7,639 bases of DNA from CAYUKK01 sp964445305 (GTDB taxonomy: Bacteria; Acidobacteriota; Aminicenantia; Aminicenantales; UBA8522): assembly GCA_964445305.1 (NCBI GenBank), contig CAYUKK010000198.1:1-7639 (forward strand). The letters run 5' to 3'. Shown here in pieces: positions 1 through 4,638 of this stretch. Numbering within the stretch: position 1 is the stretch's first letter; each line of letters begins with the position of its first letter. The position numbers and the translations under genes are program-made. The notes beneath the pieces were generated by a model, which saw only the letters and a program-made list of their open reading frames with translations, searched no databases and was not told the DNA's origin.

Positions 1-497
1 GGCTTTTTCTCGGGGTAACCCATGGCGATGAGGGAGACGATTTTGTAGCGCCTCGGAATCTTGAAGAACTTCCTTGTTCTGCTCTCGTTGAACCAGCCGA
101 TCCAGCACGTGCCGAGACCAAGCTCTTCAGCCTGGAGGACGAGGTGTTCGCCGGCGATGCCGATGTCGAGGAGATAGAACTTGAGGTCGCGGACCTGATT
201 CCCCAGTCGGTTGGCGATGATATCGAGGCGAGCCAGGATGAGGATGATGACGGGGGCTTTGGCCGCAAAGCGGGAGAGGAAGTAGATGCCGGAGAAGGCT
301 TCCCGGCTGAAGCGCTCGATGACAGCCGGGTCGTCGAGGATCAAGAACCGCCAGGGCTGGGAATTGTCGGCCGAAGGGGCGAGTCGGGCGGCTTCAACGC
401 AGGCGAGGATTTTTTCCCTGTCCACAGGCTGGGGGAGGAAACGCCGGACGCTCCGCCGGGAGGCGATGAGCTTCTGGAGAGGGGTCATCTCGCGCAT
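1..497 (-). CDS. Nitroreductase family protein, 3' end cut by window edge
   Basis: FMN-dependent NAD(P)H nitroreductase-like flavoprotein, presumably cytosolic; substrate not predictable. The 165 visible codons run off the left edge, so the C-terminus is missing. Family marks seen: an arginine-rich start of the fold (RRSVRRF, about residues 14-20, FMN phosphate contact in this family), PSADNSQPWRF (about 42-52), and a long helical stretch ending GLGTCWIGWF (about 126-135), followed by IPRRYKIVSLIAMGYP, the usual family closing strand. I chose the ATG at 497; an in-frame ATG at 488 is an alternative. A TG-n-TAGAAT extended -10 element ends seven bases before 497, so transcription would begin at or next to the start codon (leaderless). 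The gene is divergent from the M19 dipeptidase. The family call is firm; the specific reaction is unknown. Confidence 0.88.
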   Translation of the reverse strand, partial: MREMTPLQKLIASRRSVRRFLPQPVDREKILACVEAARLAPSADNSQPWRFLILDDPAVIERFSREAFSGIYFLSRFAAKAPVIILILARLDIIANRLGNQVRDLKFYLLDIGIAGEHLVLQAEELGLGTCWIGWFNESRTRKFFKIPRRYKIVSLIAMGYPEKK

Positions 498-503
498 TTT
501 CCC

Positions 504-512
504 ATTCTACCA
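504..512 (-). promoter_or_regulatory. Extended -10 promoter element for the nitroreductase
   Basis: On the minus strand the bases read TGGTAGAAT, i.e. TG-n-TAGAAT, a five-of-six match to TATAAT with the extended TG. No convincing -35 box lies 16-18 bases upstream. The predicted +1 falls at about 497, the A of the start codon. Confidence 0.35.
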
Positions 513-665
513 TATTTTTTACTCAGGGTTCTTGATATTTTGAGTCGGACCTGGCCATTTCTTGATTATCCACAACATGGGCAAAAACCATGGGCATTTT
601 TCCGGCTTCATAGGCCATTCTCAGGCTTGATAAGCGTTTTGAACAGCTGGAATTGAAGTGGGTTG

Positions 666-674
666 TGATAAAAT
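666..674 (+). promoter_or_regulatory. Extended -10 promoter element for the M19 dipeptidase
   Basis: The bases read TGATAAAAT, i.e. TG-n-TAAAAT, again an extended -10 without a recognisable -35 at normal spacing. The predicted +1 is about 681, giving an 80-base leader before the TTG at 761. It has the same architecture as the divergent nitroreductase promoter. Confidence 0.4.
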
Positions 675-680
675 GAGAGG

Positions 681-705
681 CTCGGCCAAACGACTCAGCC
701 AAACG
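681..705 (+). repeat. Tandem 12-base direct repeat in the dipeptidase leader
   Basis: CTCGGCCAAACG (681-692) and CTCAGCCAAACG (694-705) differ at one base and repeat with a 13-base period. They begin at the predicted transcription start. An operator role is possible, but nothing else supports it. Confidence 0.45.
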
Positions 706-760
706 GAGGTAACTCCTTGGAAGGGACAACTTGCGCGCTTGACGCGAGGAGGGAAGGAAA

Positions 761-2080
761 TTGAAGATGAGAAGCAAGGTCGCGGCTTACGCTGTTTGTT
801 TTGGTGCCATCGGCGCCTGCTTTCTGGCGCTCTCGAAGTGTCATCGAGTCCCCAGCGAAAGTAGCCTCGAGAACCGGGCGCGAGCTATCCATAGCCGTAT
901 CCTCACCGTCGACACGCACTGTGATACGCCCTCGCAGATGTTGAGGGGGGATTGGGACATCGGTATGAGGCACGAACCAGGAAGAAGGGAGAGCGGCAAA
1001 GTGGACCTGCCCCGGATGGCCGAGGGCGGGTTGGACGCAGAATTCTTTGCCGTGTTCGTTGGCCAGGGAGAGAGGAGCGAATCGGGCTATGCCAGAGCCA
1101 AGGAGAGGGCGCTGGCCATGCTGGCGGCAATTCACAGGATGGTCGGACAGTATCCCCAACTTGTTGGCCTGGCTCTGGCGCCCGAGGATGCTTATCGGTT
1201 GAAGCGCGAGGGGAAGCGCGCCGCTTTTATCGGCATGGAAAATGGCTATCCGATCGGGAAAAATCTATTAAATCTAGAGGAATACTATAAATTGGGGGTC
1301 CGTTATCTTACCCTCTGCCACGGGTCGGACAACGATATCTGCGATTCCTCCACAGAGAGGCAGAATCCCGAGGATAACGGACTGAGCGCTTTCGGAAAGG
1401 AAGTTGTTGCCGCGTGCAATCGATTGGGGATTATGGTCGATGTTTCCCACGCTTCGGACCGATCTTTCTATGACGTTCTCGAAGTCAGCCGCGCCCCGGT
1501 CATCGCTTCCCATTCGTCCTGTCGTGCTCTCTGCGACCACCCGCGCAACCTGACCGATGAAATGATCCGCGCGCTCGCAAACAAGGGAGGGGTCGTCCAG
1601 ATTTGCCTTGTTTCCAGCTTCCTGCGGAAGGCCGAGCCAAACCCGGAGCGAGAAAAAGCCCTCCAGGAACTCCGGGCCAGATACGGCTCGCTCCGGGAGA
1701 TAAGGGATGAGGCCCAGCGGGAGAAAATCCGTGAGGAGTACGAGGCCATTGATGAAAAATATCCGGAAGCAAGGGCGAGCGTCGAGGACGTAGCTGACCA
1801 TATCGACCACGTGGTCAAGATTGCTGGCGTTGATTACGTCGGTATCGGAACAGACTTCGATGGCGGGGGTGGCGTCGTCGGATGCAATGATGTGAGCGAG
1901 ATCTACCGCCTCACCGTTGAATTGCTCCGGCGCGGTTATTCGGAGGATGAGATCAGCAAGATCTGGGGTGGCAACATCATGCGCGTCTTCCGACGGGTCA
2001 TCGAGGTTTCCCAGTCCATGCGCGCCGAGCAATCGGCGCTCGAATCCCATCAGTCGGCCATGCGGGAGGGAAGACAGTAG
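761..2080 (+). CDS. Membrane dipeptidase, peptidase family M19 (renal dipeptidase-like)
   Basis: Zinc-dependent hydrolase that cleaves dipeptides, probably outside the cytoplasm. All family landmarks are present: HxD metal ligands in VDTHCDTP (H53, D55), bridging glutamate in GMENG (E160), LCH (H187), DVSH (H230) and SHSSCR (H251) metal histidines, HPRN (R262, the substrate-carboxylate arginine of the family) and GTDFDG (D365, catalytic acid/base region). The N-terminus is basic then hydrophobic (about 7-25), an export signal or membrane anchor; IGAC at 17-20 is only a poor lipobox. A charged insert rich in E, R and K (about 295-340) lengthens the loop before the last strand, giving 439 residues. 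The start is TTG 761, eight bases after AGGAGG (747-752); ATG 767 in the same frame is nearly as good. The 3' end overlaps the convergent FkbM gene by 31 bases. Confidence 0.95.
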   Translation: MKMRSKVAAYAVCFGAIGACFLALSKCHRVPSESSLENRARAIHSRILTVDTHCDTPSQMLRGDWDIGMRHEPGRRESGKVDLPRMAEGGLDAEFFAVFVGQGERSESGYARAKERALAMLAAIHRMVGQYPQLVGLALAPEDAYRLKREGKRAAFIGMENGYPIGKNLLNLEEYYKLGVRYLTLCHGSDNDICDSSTERQNPEDNGLSAFGKEVVAACNRLGIMVDVSHASDRSFYDVLEVSRAPVIASHSSCRALCDHPRNLTDEMIRALANKGGVVQICLVSSFLRKAEPNPEREKALQELRARYGSLREIRDEAQREKIREEYEAIDEKYPEARASVEDVADHIDHVVKIAGVDYVGIGTDFDGGGGVVGCNDVSEIYRLTVELLRRGYSEDEISKIWGGNIMRVFRRVIEVSQSMRAEQSALESHQSAMREGRQ

Positions 2081-2940
2081 ATGTTTTGCCGGGGGATGAA
2101 CCGCGACAGATAATCGACGAGCCCCTCCATGGTGTAGCCTTTGGCCGCCAGCGTCTTGTTCATGTGGATTTCTCCCCGGACATGGATTATCCGCTCCAGG
2201 CAGGTCGCGCTGTAGAAAATCTCGTATTCGCTCCCTTCGCAATCAATCTTCAGCAGCTTGCAACGTTCAATCCCGAACTCTTCGAAGATCTGGTCGAGGG
2301 TCTTGGAGAGAACTCTCTCCACCCGATGGGCTGAGCTGATGTTCTCCTTCTGGATTTCGAGCGACGTGCTTCCTCCCATGAAACCGTGGCTGTAGAGCAT
2401 GTCGAGCTCTCGTCCGTCTGCGGTCACGGCGAGCTGGAAGGCGCGGATATTCCGGATACCGTTGGCTTCGATTCCCCGCCGGAGGTTCCGGTAGTTGACG
2501 GAGATCGGCTCAAAGGCATAGATGAGAATACCTGGATGCTTCTTGGCCAGGGCCATTGAAAAAAGCCCGACATAGGCTCCGATATCGAGGACGATGTCCC
2601 CTTCCTCAAAATTAATCTCTGAGATACGGTAAATATCGGATTCGAGCTCCTGGATGTTCACTTCGAGCGAAGAAGAGCGGTAATCATCAAAAACCTTGAG
2701 CTCGATGCCTCCCACCCGGCAGGACAATTCCCTGAATTCCTTGTCCTTCAGCGACTTATATTCGTCTGACTCGATGAAATGGTAGATAAGAGTGGAGAGC
2801 GGGAAGCGCCCCCCCTGAATAAGCCCCTTGAAATAAGCATAGCCAGCTTCGTCAGGCTCCCGGTTGAGAAATAACCGGTAGCAGTAGAAGATGTCTTCCT
2901 CATCAGCGTAGGGACTCTTCTTTGGCCATGGATGGCTCAT
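2050..2940 (-). CDS. FkbM family methyltransferase with N-terminal DUF4214-like segment
   Basis: SAM-dependent methyltransferase of the FkbM type, usually O-methylating sugars or other small hydroxylated acceptors; acceptor unknown. Residues about 17-62 (YRLFLNREPDEAGYAYF, then a helix and FIESDEY) resemble the DUF4214/linker-type repeat. The catalytic domain covers about 95-285: SAM motif I VLDIGAYVGLFSMALA (117-132), the acidic FEP turn (143-145), and the family signature LLKIDCEGSEYEI (229-241). Length 296 residues. The ATG at 2940 is preceded by AGGAAC about seven bases upstream on the minus strand. Its tail overlaps the dipeptidase tail. With the GT39 and second methyltransferase further right, it suggests surface-glycan decoration, but about 1.7 kb of opposite-strand genes separates them, so it is its own transcription unit. 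Confidence 0.92.
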   Translation of the reverse strand: MSHPWPKKSPYADEEDIFYCYRLFLNREPDEAGYAYFKGLIQGGRFPLSTLIYHFIESDEYKSLKDKEFRELSCRVGGIELKVFDDYRSSSLEVNIQELESDIYRISEINFEEGDIVLDIGAYVGLFSMALAKKHPGILIYAFEPISVNYRNLRRGIEANGIRNIRAFQLAVTADGRELDMLYSHGFMGGSTSLEIQKENISSAHRVERVLSKTLDQIFEEFGIERCKLLKIDCEGSEYEIFYSATCLERIIHVRGEIHMNKTLAAKGYTMEGLVDYLSRFIPRQNIYCLPSRMAD

Positions 2941-2956
2941 GCTTTGTTCCTAAAGC

Positions 2957-2984
2957 CTCATACCTCGGCACCCATTGTAGTCAA
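2957..2984 (-). promoter_or_regulatory. Possible sigma-70-type promoter for the FkbM gene
   Basis: On the minus strand, TTGACT (2984-2979) lies 16 bases from TATGAG (2962-2957). The -35 lies inside the palindrome at 2980-3000, which would suit repression. The -10 is only a four-of-six match, and the predicted +1 (about 2950) would cut into the Shine-Dalgarno site, so this is weak. Confidence 0.25.
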
Positions 2985-3000
2985 AGGCGGCGCCTTTGAC
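2980..3000. repeat. Perfect 21-base palindrome, 10-base arms around one G
   Basis: The arm GTCAAAGGCG (2980-2989) is the exact reverse complement of CGCCTTTGAC (2991-3000), centred on G2990. It starts 40 bases upstream of the FkbM start codon. Each end creates an outward TTGAC, so it could be an operator over a -35 box, a short dispersed palindromic repeat, or an RNA hairpin. Neither side carries a T-run, which argues against an intrinsic terminator. Confidence 0.75.
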
Positions 3001-3051
3001 AAATCACGCCGATCGGAAAATGAAAGCAACAACCATCATGGAGGTCGAAAA

Positions 3052-3179
3052 ATGTCCAAAAAAGCCTGGGTGCGCAATCCTGGCGTCAAGAAAAGTTAAC
3101 CCAGATAAAGAAGGCCTTCTGTTGCTATGTCAACGATTGGTCACCGGTGGTGACGCGGTGGGCCGGCCATATAAGCTAA
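3052..3179 (+). pseudogene. Possible small gene with a frame break
   Basis: An ATG at 3052 follows GGAGGT (3040-3045) with ideal six-base spacing and opens a 15-residue ORF (MSKKAWVRNPGVKKS, stop 3097-3099). One frame back, reading continues from the AAAA run at 3091-3094 to a TAA at 3177-3179 as KLTQIKKAFCCYV, then NDWSPVVTRWAGHIS. One extra A in that run would join them into a basic product of about 42 residues. I do not recognise the product and no domain is evident. It may be only a mini-ORF, a leader, or chance. The same direction of frame break is seen at the starts of the two TIGR04076 genes downstream. Confidence 0.2.
3140..3154. promoter_or_regulatory. Palindrome, candidate activator site for the sigma-54 promoter
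   Basis: GTCACC (3140-3145) and GGTGAC (3149-3154) are exact inverted repeats separated by GGT. The centre is about 107 bases upstream of the start predicted from the sigma-54-like promoter at 3227-3243, inside the usual range for a bacterial enhancer-binding protein. The activator is unknown and none is encoded in the window. Confidence 0.35.
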
Positions 3180-3226
3180 CTTCCAATTTTTCAATATGTT
3201 AGGGCTTGCAGGGTGAAGATAGAGAT

Positions 3227-3243
3227 TGGGCACAAGAATTGCA
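3227..3243 (+). promoter_or_regulatory. Sigma-54 (RpoN) type -24/-12 promoter, near-consensus
   Basis: Aligned to YTGGCACGRNNNTTGCW the bases read TGGGCACAAGAATTGCA. The invariant GG (3229-3230) and GC (3241-3242) are exactly ten bases apart, and CAC and TTGC are kept; two other positions differ. The predicted +1 is about 3254, giving a 15-base leader that just includes the AAGGAGG ribosome site (3257-3263) of the ORF at 3269. The position fits the gene precisely, which raises confidence. Confidence 0.6.
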
Positions 3244-3268
3244 TGGATAGGGAGCGAAGGAGGACCCG

Positions 3269-3511
3269 ATGAAAAGACCATCGATTTCTGCCGGTTTGTG
3301 CCTTCTCGCTCTTTTTATTCTCACGTTTTCCCTCTTCGCTCCGATTTTGGCCGGGCAAGAGACCCACCCCTGTGTCGAAGTATACGTCCGTTGTGCCCTC
3401 GTTGCCTTGTCGTCCAATCTCTCGTTTCGTCAGACAGCGGAATGGCTTCAAGCGTGTAACGCCATGTACATTTCCTGCATGGTTTTCTTCTACCTTGCGC
3501 CGGTTTTCTGA
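3269..3511 (+). CDS. Small secreted four-cysteine protein, unknown family
   Basis: Not recognised. The 80-residue product starts with a clear Sec-type signal peptide: MKRPS, a hydrophobic core (about 9-24), and a likely cleavage after APILAG (about residue 29). The mature part of about 51 residues contains four cysteines at 35, 42, 63 and 70, i.e. two C-x6-C pairs 20 residues apart, which could form a disulfide-linked helical hairpin or bind a metal. The C-terminus (MVFFYLAPVF) is strongly hydrophobic. AAGGAGG ends five bases before the ATG, so the start is well supported. A sigma-54-like promoter lies just upstream. It is the first intact gene of the plus-strand island that also holds two TIGR04076 genes, so a shared role is possible but unproven. 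Confidence 0.65.
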   Translation: MKRPSISAGLCLLALFILTFSLFAPILAGQETHPCVEVYVRCALVALSSNLSFRQTAEWLQACNAMYISCMVFFYLAPVF

Positions 3512-3541
3512 GTTTGGTTTTATAAACCAATACAAACTCAG
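3508..3541 (+). terminator. Bulged stem-loop over the stop codon of the small secreted gene
   Basis: CTGAGTTT (3508-3515) pairs with AAACTCAG (3534-3541), and inside it GGTTT (3516-3520) pairs with AAACC (3524-3528) around a TAT loop, leaving a five-base bulge. There is no T-run after it, so it is either a weak terminator or a transcript-end structure that protects the mRNA. Confidence 0.3.
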
Positions 3542-3680
3542 GACACGCCGAATGGAATGGCTGGCCCTGGCTGCCGACATTCTTCTGGACTATTGAAGCA
3601 TCCATAATTATAGCCTAAGCCTCATGAGTCGATAGGATACTCCATAGCAGTAGCTGGGGGTTCTTCCGGGAAACGCAGAT

Positions 3681-3706
3681 GGCCAAATGGGAAGGTCATT
3701 TCGGCC
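3681..3706. repeat. Imperfect inverted repeat upstream of the second sigma-54 promoter
   Basis: GGCCAAATG (3681-3689) faces CATTTCGGCC (3697-3706); pairing is complete apart from one bulged C at 3702, with a seven-base loop. Its centre is about 139 bases upstream of the predicted start at 3832, a possible activator-binding position. It does not share sequence with the palindrome at 3140-3154. Confidence 0.3.
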
Positions 3707-3804
3707 TGGCGTGCCGTCAGTCCCTGGTCGCCGTACCGTTCTCTTTCCAGCCGAGAAAATAGGATAGAGTTTCTCACGGCTGATCTGGACTCGGCAATTC
3801 AAAC

Positions 3805-3821
3805 TTGGCACGGCGATTGCA
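3805..3821 (+). promoter_or_regulatory. Sigma-54 (RpoN) promoter, exact consensus
   Basis: TTGGCACGGCGATTGCA matches YTGGCACGRNNNTTGCW at every specified position, with GG (3807-3808) and GC (3819-3820) ten bases apart. The predicted +1 is about 3832, upstream of both candidate starts of the first TIGR04076 gene (GTG 3851, ATG 3900). It points to activator-dependent, ATP-driven transcription of the TIGR04076 pair. Confidence 0.8.
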
Positions 3822-3850
3822 CATCTGTAAAATGGAATTCACCGACGGCA

Positions 3851-4180
3851 GTGATTTTATTAGGCCAATGGACAGTTGATGCGAATGGAGGGAGTAGCCA
3901 TGCGATTAAAAACCTTAAGGTTACTCTGACCTGTGTCGAGGGGCCGTGCAGCCGGTCTCGGCCAGGAACCGTCTTTTATGTGAGGAATGCTCGCCTCGAA
4001 ATCCCAGAAGGGGAGGGCGTCTGCCTTTTTGCCCTTACCAGCCTTGTAGCTCCGTTGATTGCAGCGAGCATCCCGACCAGCCCTGAGAGCAGTATTCTCG
4101 ACATTACCCGCGAATTCCAGTGCCCTGATCCCTTAGCCAAAGTTATCTTCAGGGTTGACGAAGAAACAGAGTGGAGGTGA
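3851..4180 (+). CDS. TIGR04076 family protein (first of tandem pair)
   Basis: Member of the small, uncharacterised TIGR04076 family; no reaction is known. The conserved part covers nearly all of the product: KVTLTCVEGPC (about 23-33), an RLEIPEG turn (49-54), CLFALTSLVAPLIAAS (58-73), and the closing FQCPDPLAKVIFRV (89-102). Cysteines at 28, 33, 58 and 91 are candidate metal or redox ligands. The start is uncertain. GTG 3851 has no ribosome site. A strong GGAGGGAG (3887-3894) precedes ATG 3900, but that ATG is one frame off and stops after nine codons. If the A5 run at 3908-3912 had one more A, or slipped by -1, the product would begin MRLKNLKVTL, a natural start for the family. No signal peptide is seen. 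Only two bases separate its stop from the next SD-supported ATG, so the two form an operon. Confidence 0.78.
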   Translation: MILLGQWTVDANGGSSHAIKNLKVTLTCVEGPCSRSRPGTVFYVRNARLEIPEGEGVCLFALTSLVAPLIAASIPTSPESSILDITREFQCPDPLAKVIFRVDEETEWR

Positions 4181-4583
4181 GAATGAATTCAGAATCAACC
4201 GCCGTGAATTCTGCTTGGCTGGCGGAGTGGCGCTCTTTTCGATTCTCGGCCCACTGCCTTGTCTCAAATGTGATGAGGCCGAGACTGCCGAGGAGGAGGT
4301 CATGGAGAAGAAAATCGATTGTATCGAGGTCAAAGTCCAGAGCGTCAAGGGGACGTGCGGGCTCGGTCACAGAGTTGGCGATGTCATCAAAATCACTGAA
4401 CAGGGAGTGGAAGGAAAAATCTGCATCCACGCCCTCTACAGCATGCTACCCGCGGTATTTGCCATGATGTATGAAGCCCGCTTTCCCTGGTTAACCGACC
4501 CCGACAGGAAAACCCATGCCTGTCCCGACGCTGCCAATCCTGTCGTCTTCGAGATCGCCCGCCTCTGGAAAGCTCAAAGCTGA
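4155..4583 (+). CDS. TIGR04076 family protein with Tat-like signal peptide (second of pair)
   Basis: The conserved domain lies at about residues 56-136: VKVQSVKGTCGLGHRVGD, then GKICIHALYSMLP (88-99), FPWLTDPD (110-117) and ACPDAANPVVFEI (122-134). Before it, RINRREFCLAGG (13-24), a hydrophobic core and LGPLPC form a convincing twin-arginine signal, so this copy is probably exported folded, possibly with a cofactor or metal; that is inference. The start is unclear. TTG 4155 lacks a ribosome site and overlaps the previous gene. GGAGG (4173-4177) with ATG 4183 is ideally placed after the previous stop but one frame off; one extra base, for example in TTC, would give MNFRINRREFC. A third option is ATG 4302 behind AGGAGG (4291-4296), which yields a 93-residue cytosolic form holding only the conserved domain. 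Confidence 0.78.
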   Translation: MTKKQSGGENEFRINRREFCLAGGVALFSILGPLPCLKCDEAETAEEEVMEKKIDCIEVKVQSVKGTCGLGHRVGDVIKITEQGVEGKICIHALYSMLPAVFAMMYEARFPWLTDPDRKTHACPDAANPVVFEIARLWKAQS

Positions 4584-4605
4584 ATGAAGGAAACGGGCGA
4601 AGAGT

Positions 4606-4638
4606 CAGAAAAGGAGACTTGTTCAGACTTCTTTTCTG
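4606..4638. terminator. Inverted repeat between convergent genes, possible two-way terminator
   Basis: CAGAAAAGGAG (4606-4616) can pair with CTTCTTTTCTG (4628-4638) through 11 base pairs, one a G-T wobble, around an 11-base loop. It lies between the second TIGR04076 stop (4583) and the end of the convergent methyltransferase, running into its last codons. No T-run follows on either strand, so termination is only a suggestion. Confidence 0.3.

Larger units (their letters stand above)
2941..3268. other. Intergenic region between FkbM gene and the small-gene island
   Basis: This 328-base stretch has no firm gene. It holds the FkbM ribosome site and possible promoter, a perfect odd-centred palindrome (2980-3000), a mini-ORF with a good ribosome site that may be a broken small gene (3052-3179), a second palindrome (3140-3154), a partial inverted repeat (CTAAC 3176-3180 with GTTAG 3198-3202), and a sigma-54-like promoter (3227-3243). 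Confidence 0.6.
3512..3850. other. Intergenic region upstream of the TIGR04076 pair
   Basis: I find no convincing gene in this 339-base stretch. It holds the stem-loop at its left end, an imperfect inverted repeat (3681-3706), and an exact sigma-54 consensus near its right end. ORFs on both strands here lack ribosome sites or recognisable protein features. Confidence 0.55.

Noticed and set aside
144..656. Plus-strand ORFs opposite the nitroreductase
   Set aside because: Acidic, low-complexity translation antisense to a clearly conserved nitroreductase frame; no ribosome site.
719..734. Possible sigma-54 site before the dipeptidase
   Set aside because: The GG and GC are 12 bases apart instead of ten and the CAC is missing.
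1274..2242. 322-codon minus-strand ORF across the dipeptidase
   Set aside because: Antisense to an M19 gene with all metal ligands; its product has no recognisable motif.
3191..3580. 129-codon minus-strand ORF opposite the secreted small protein
   Set aside because: The plus strand has a signal peptide, an ideal ribosome site and a promoter; the antisense product shows no features.
3605..3612. TATAAT on the minus strand in the intergenic region
   Set aside because: No -35 box at 16-18 bases and no gene downstream on that strand before the secreted-protein antisense.
3679..3762. 27-codon plus-strand ORF from ATG 3679
   Set aside because: No good ribosome site, no recognisable product, and it contains the inverted repeat at 3681-3706.
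3608..3811. Minus-strand 67-codon ORF ending in a CYGVSYRLMRLRL-like tail
   Set aside because: GTG start without a ribosome site. The tail reminded me of spurious ORFs in intergenic repeats, but I cannot confirm a repeat from one copy.
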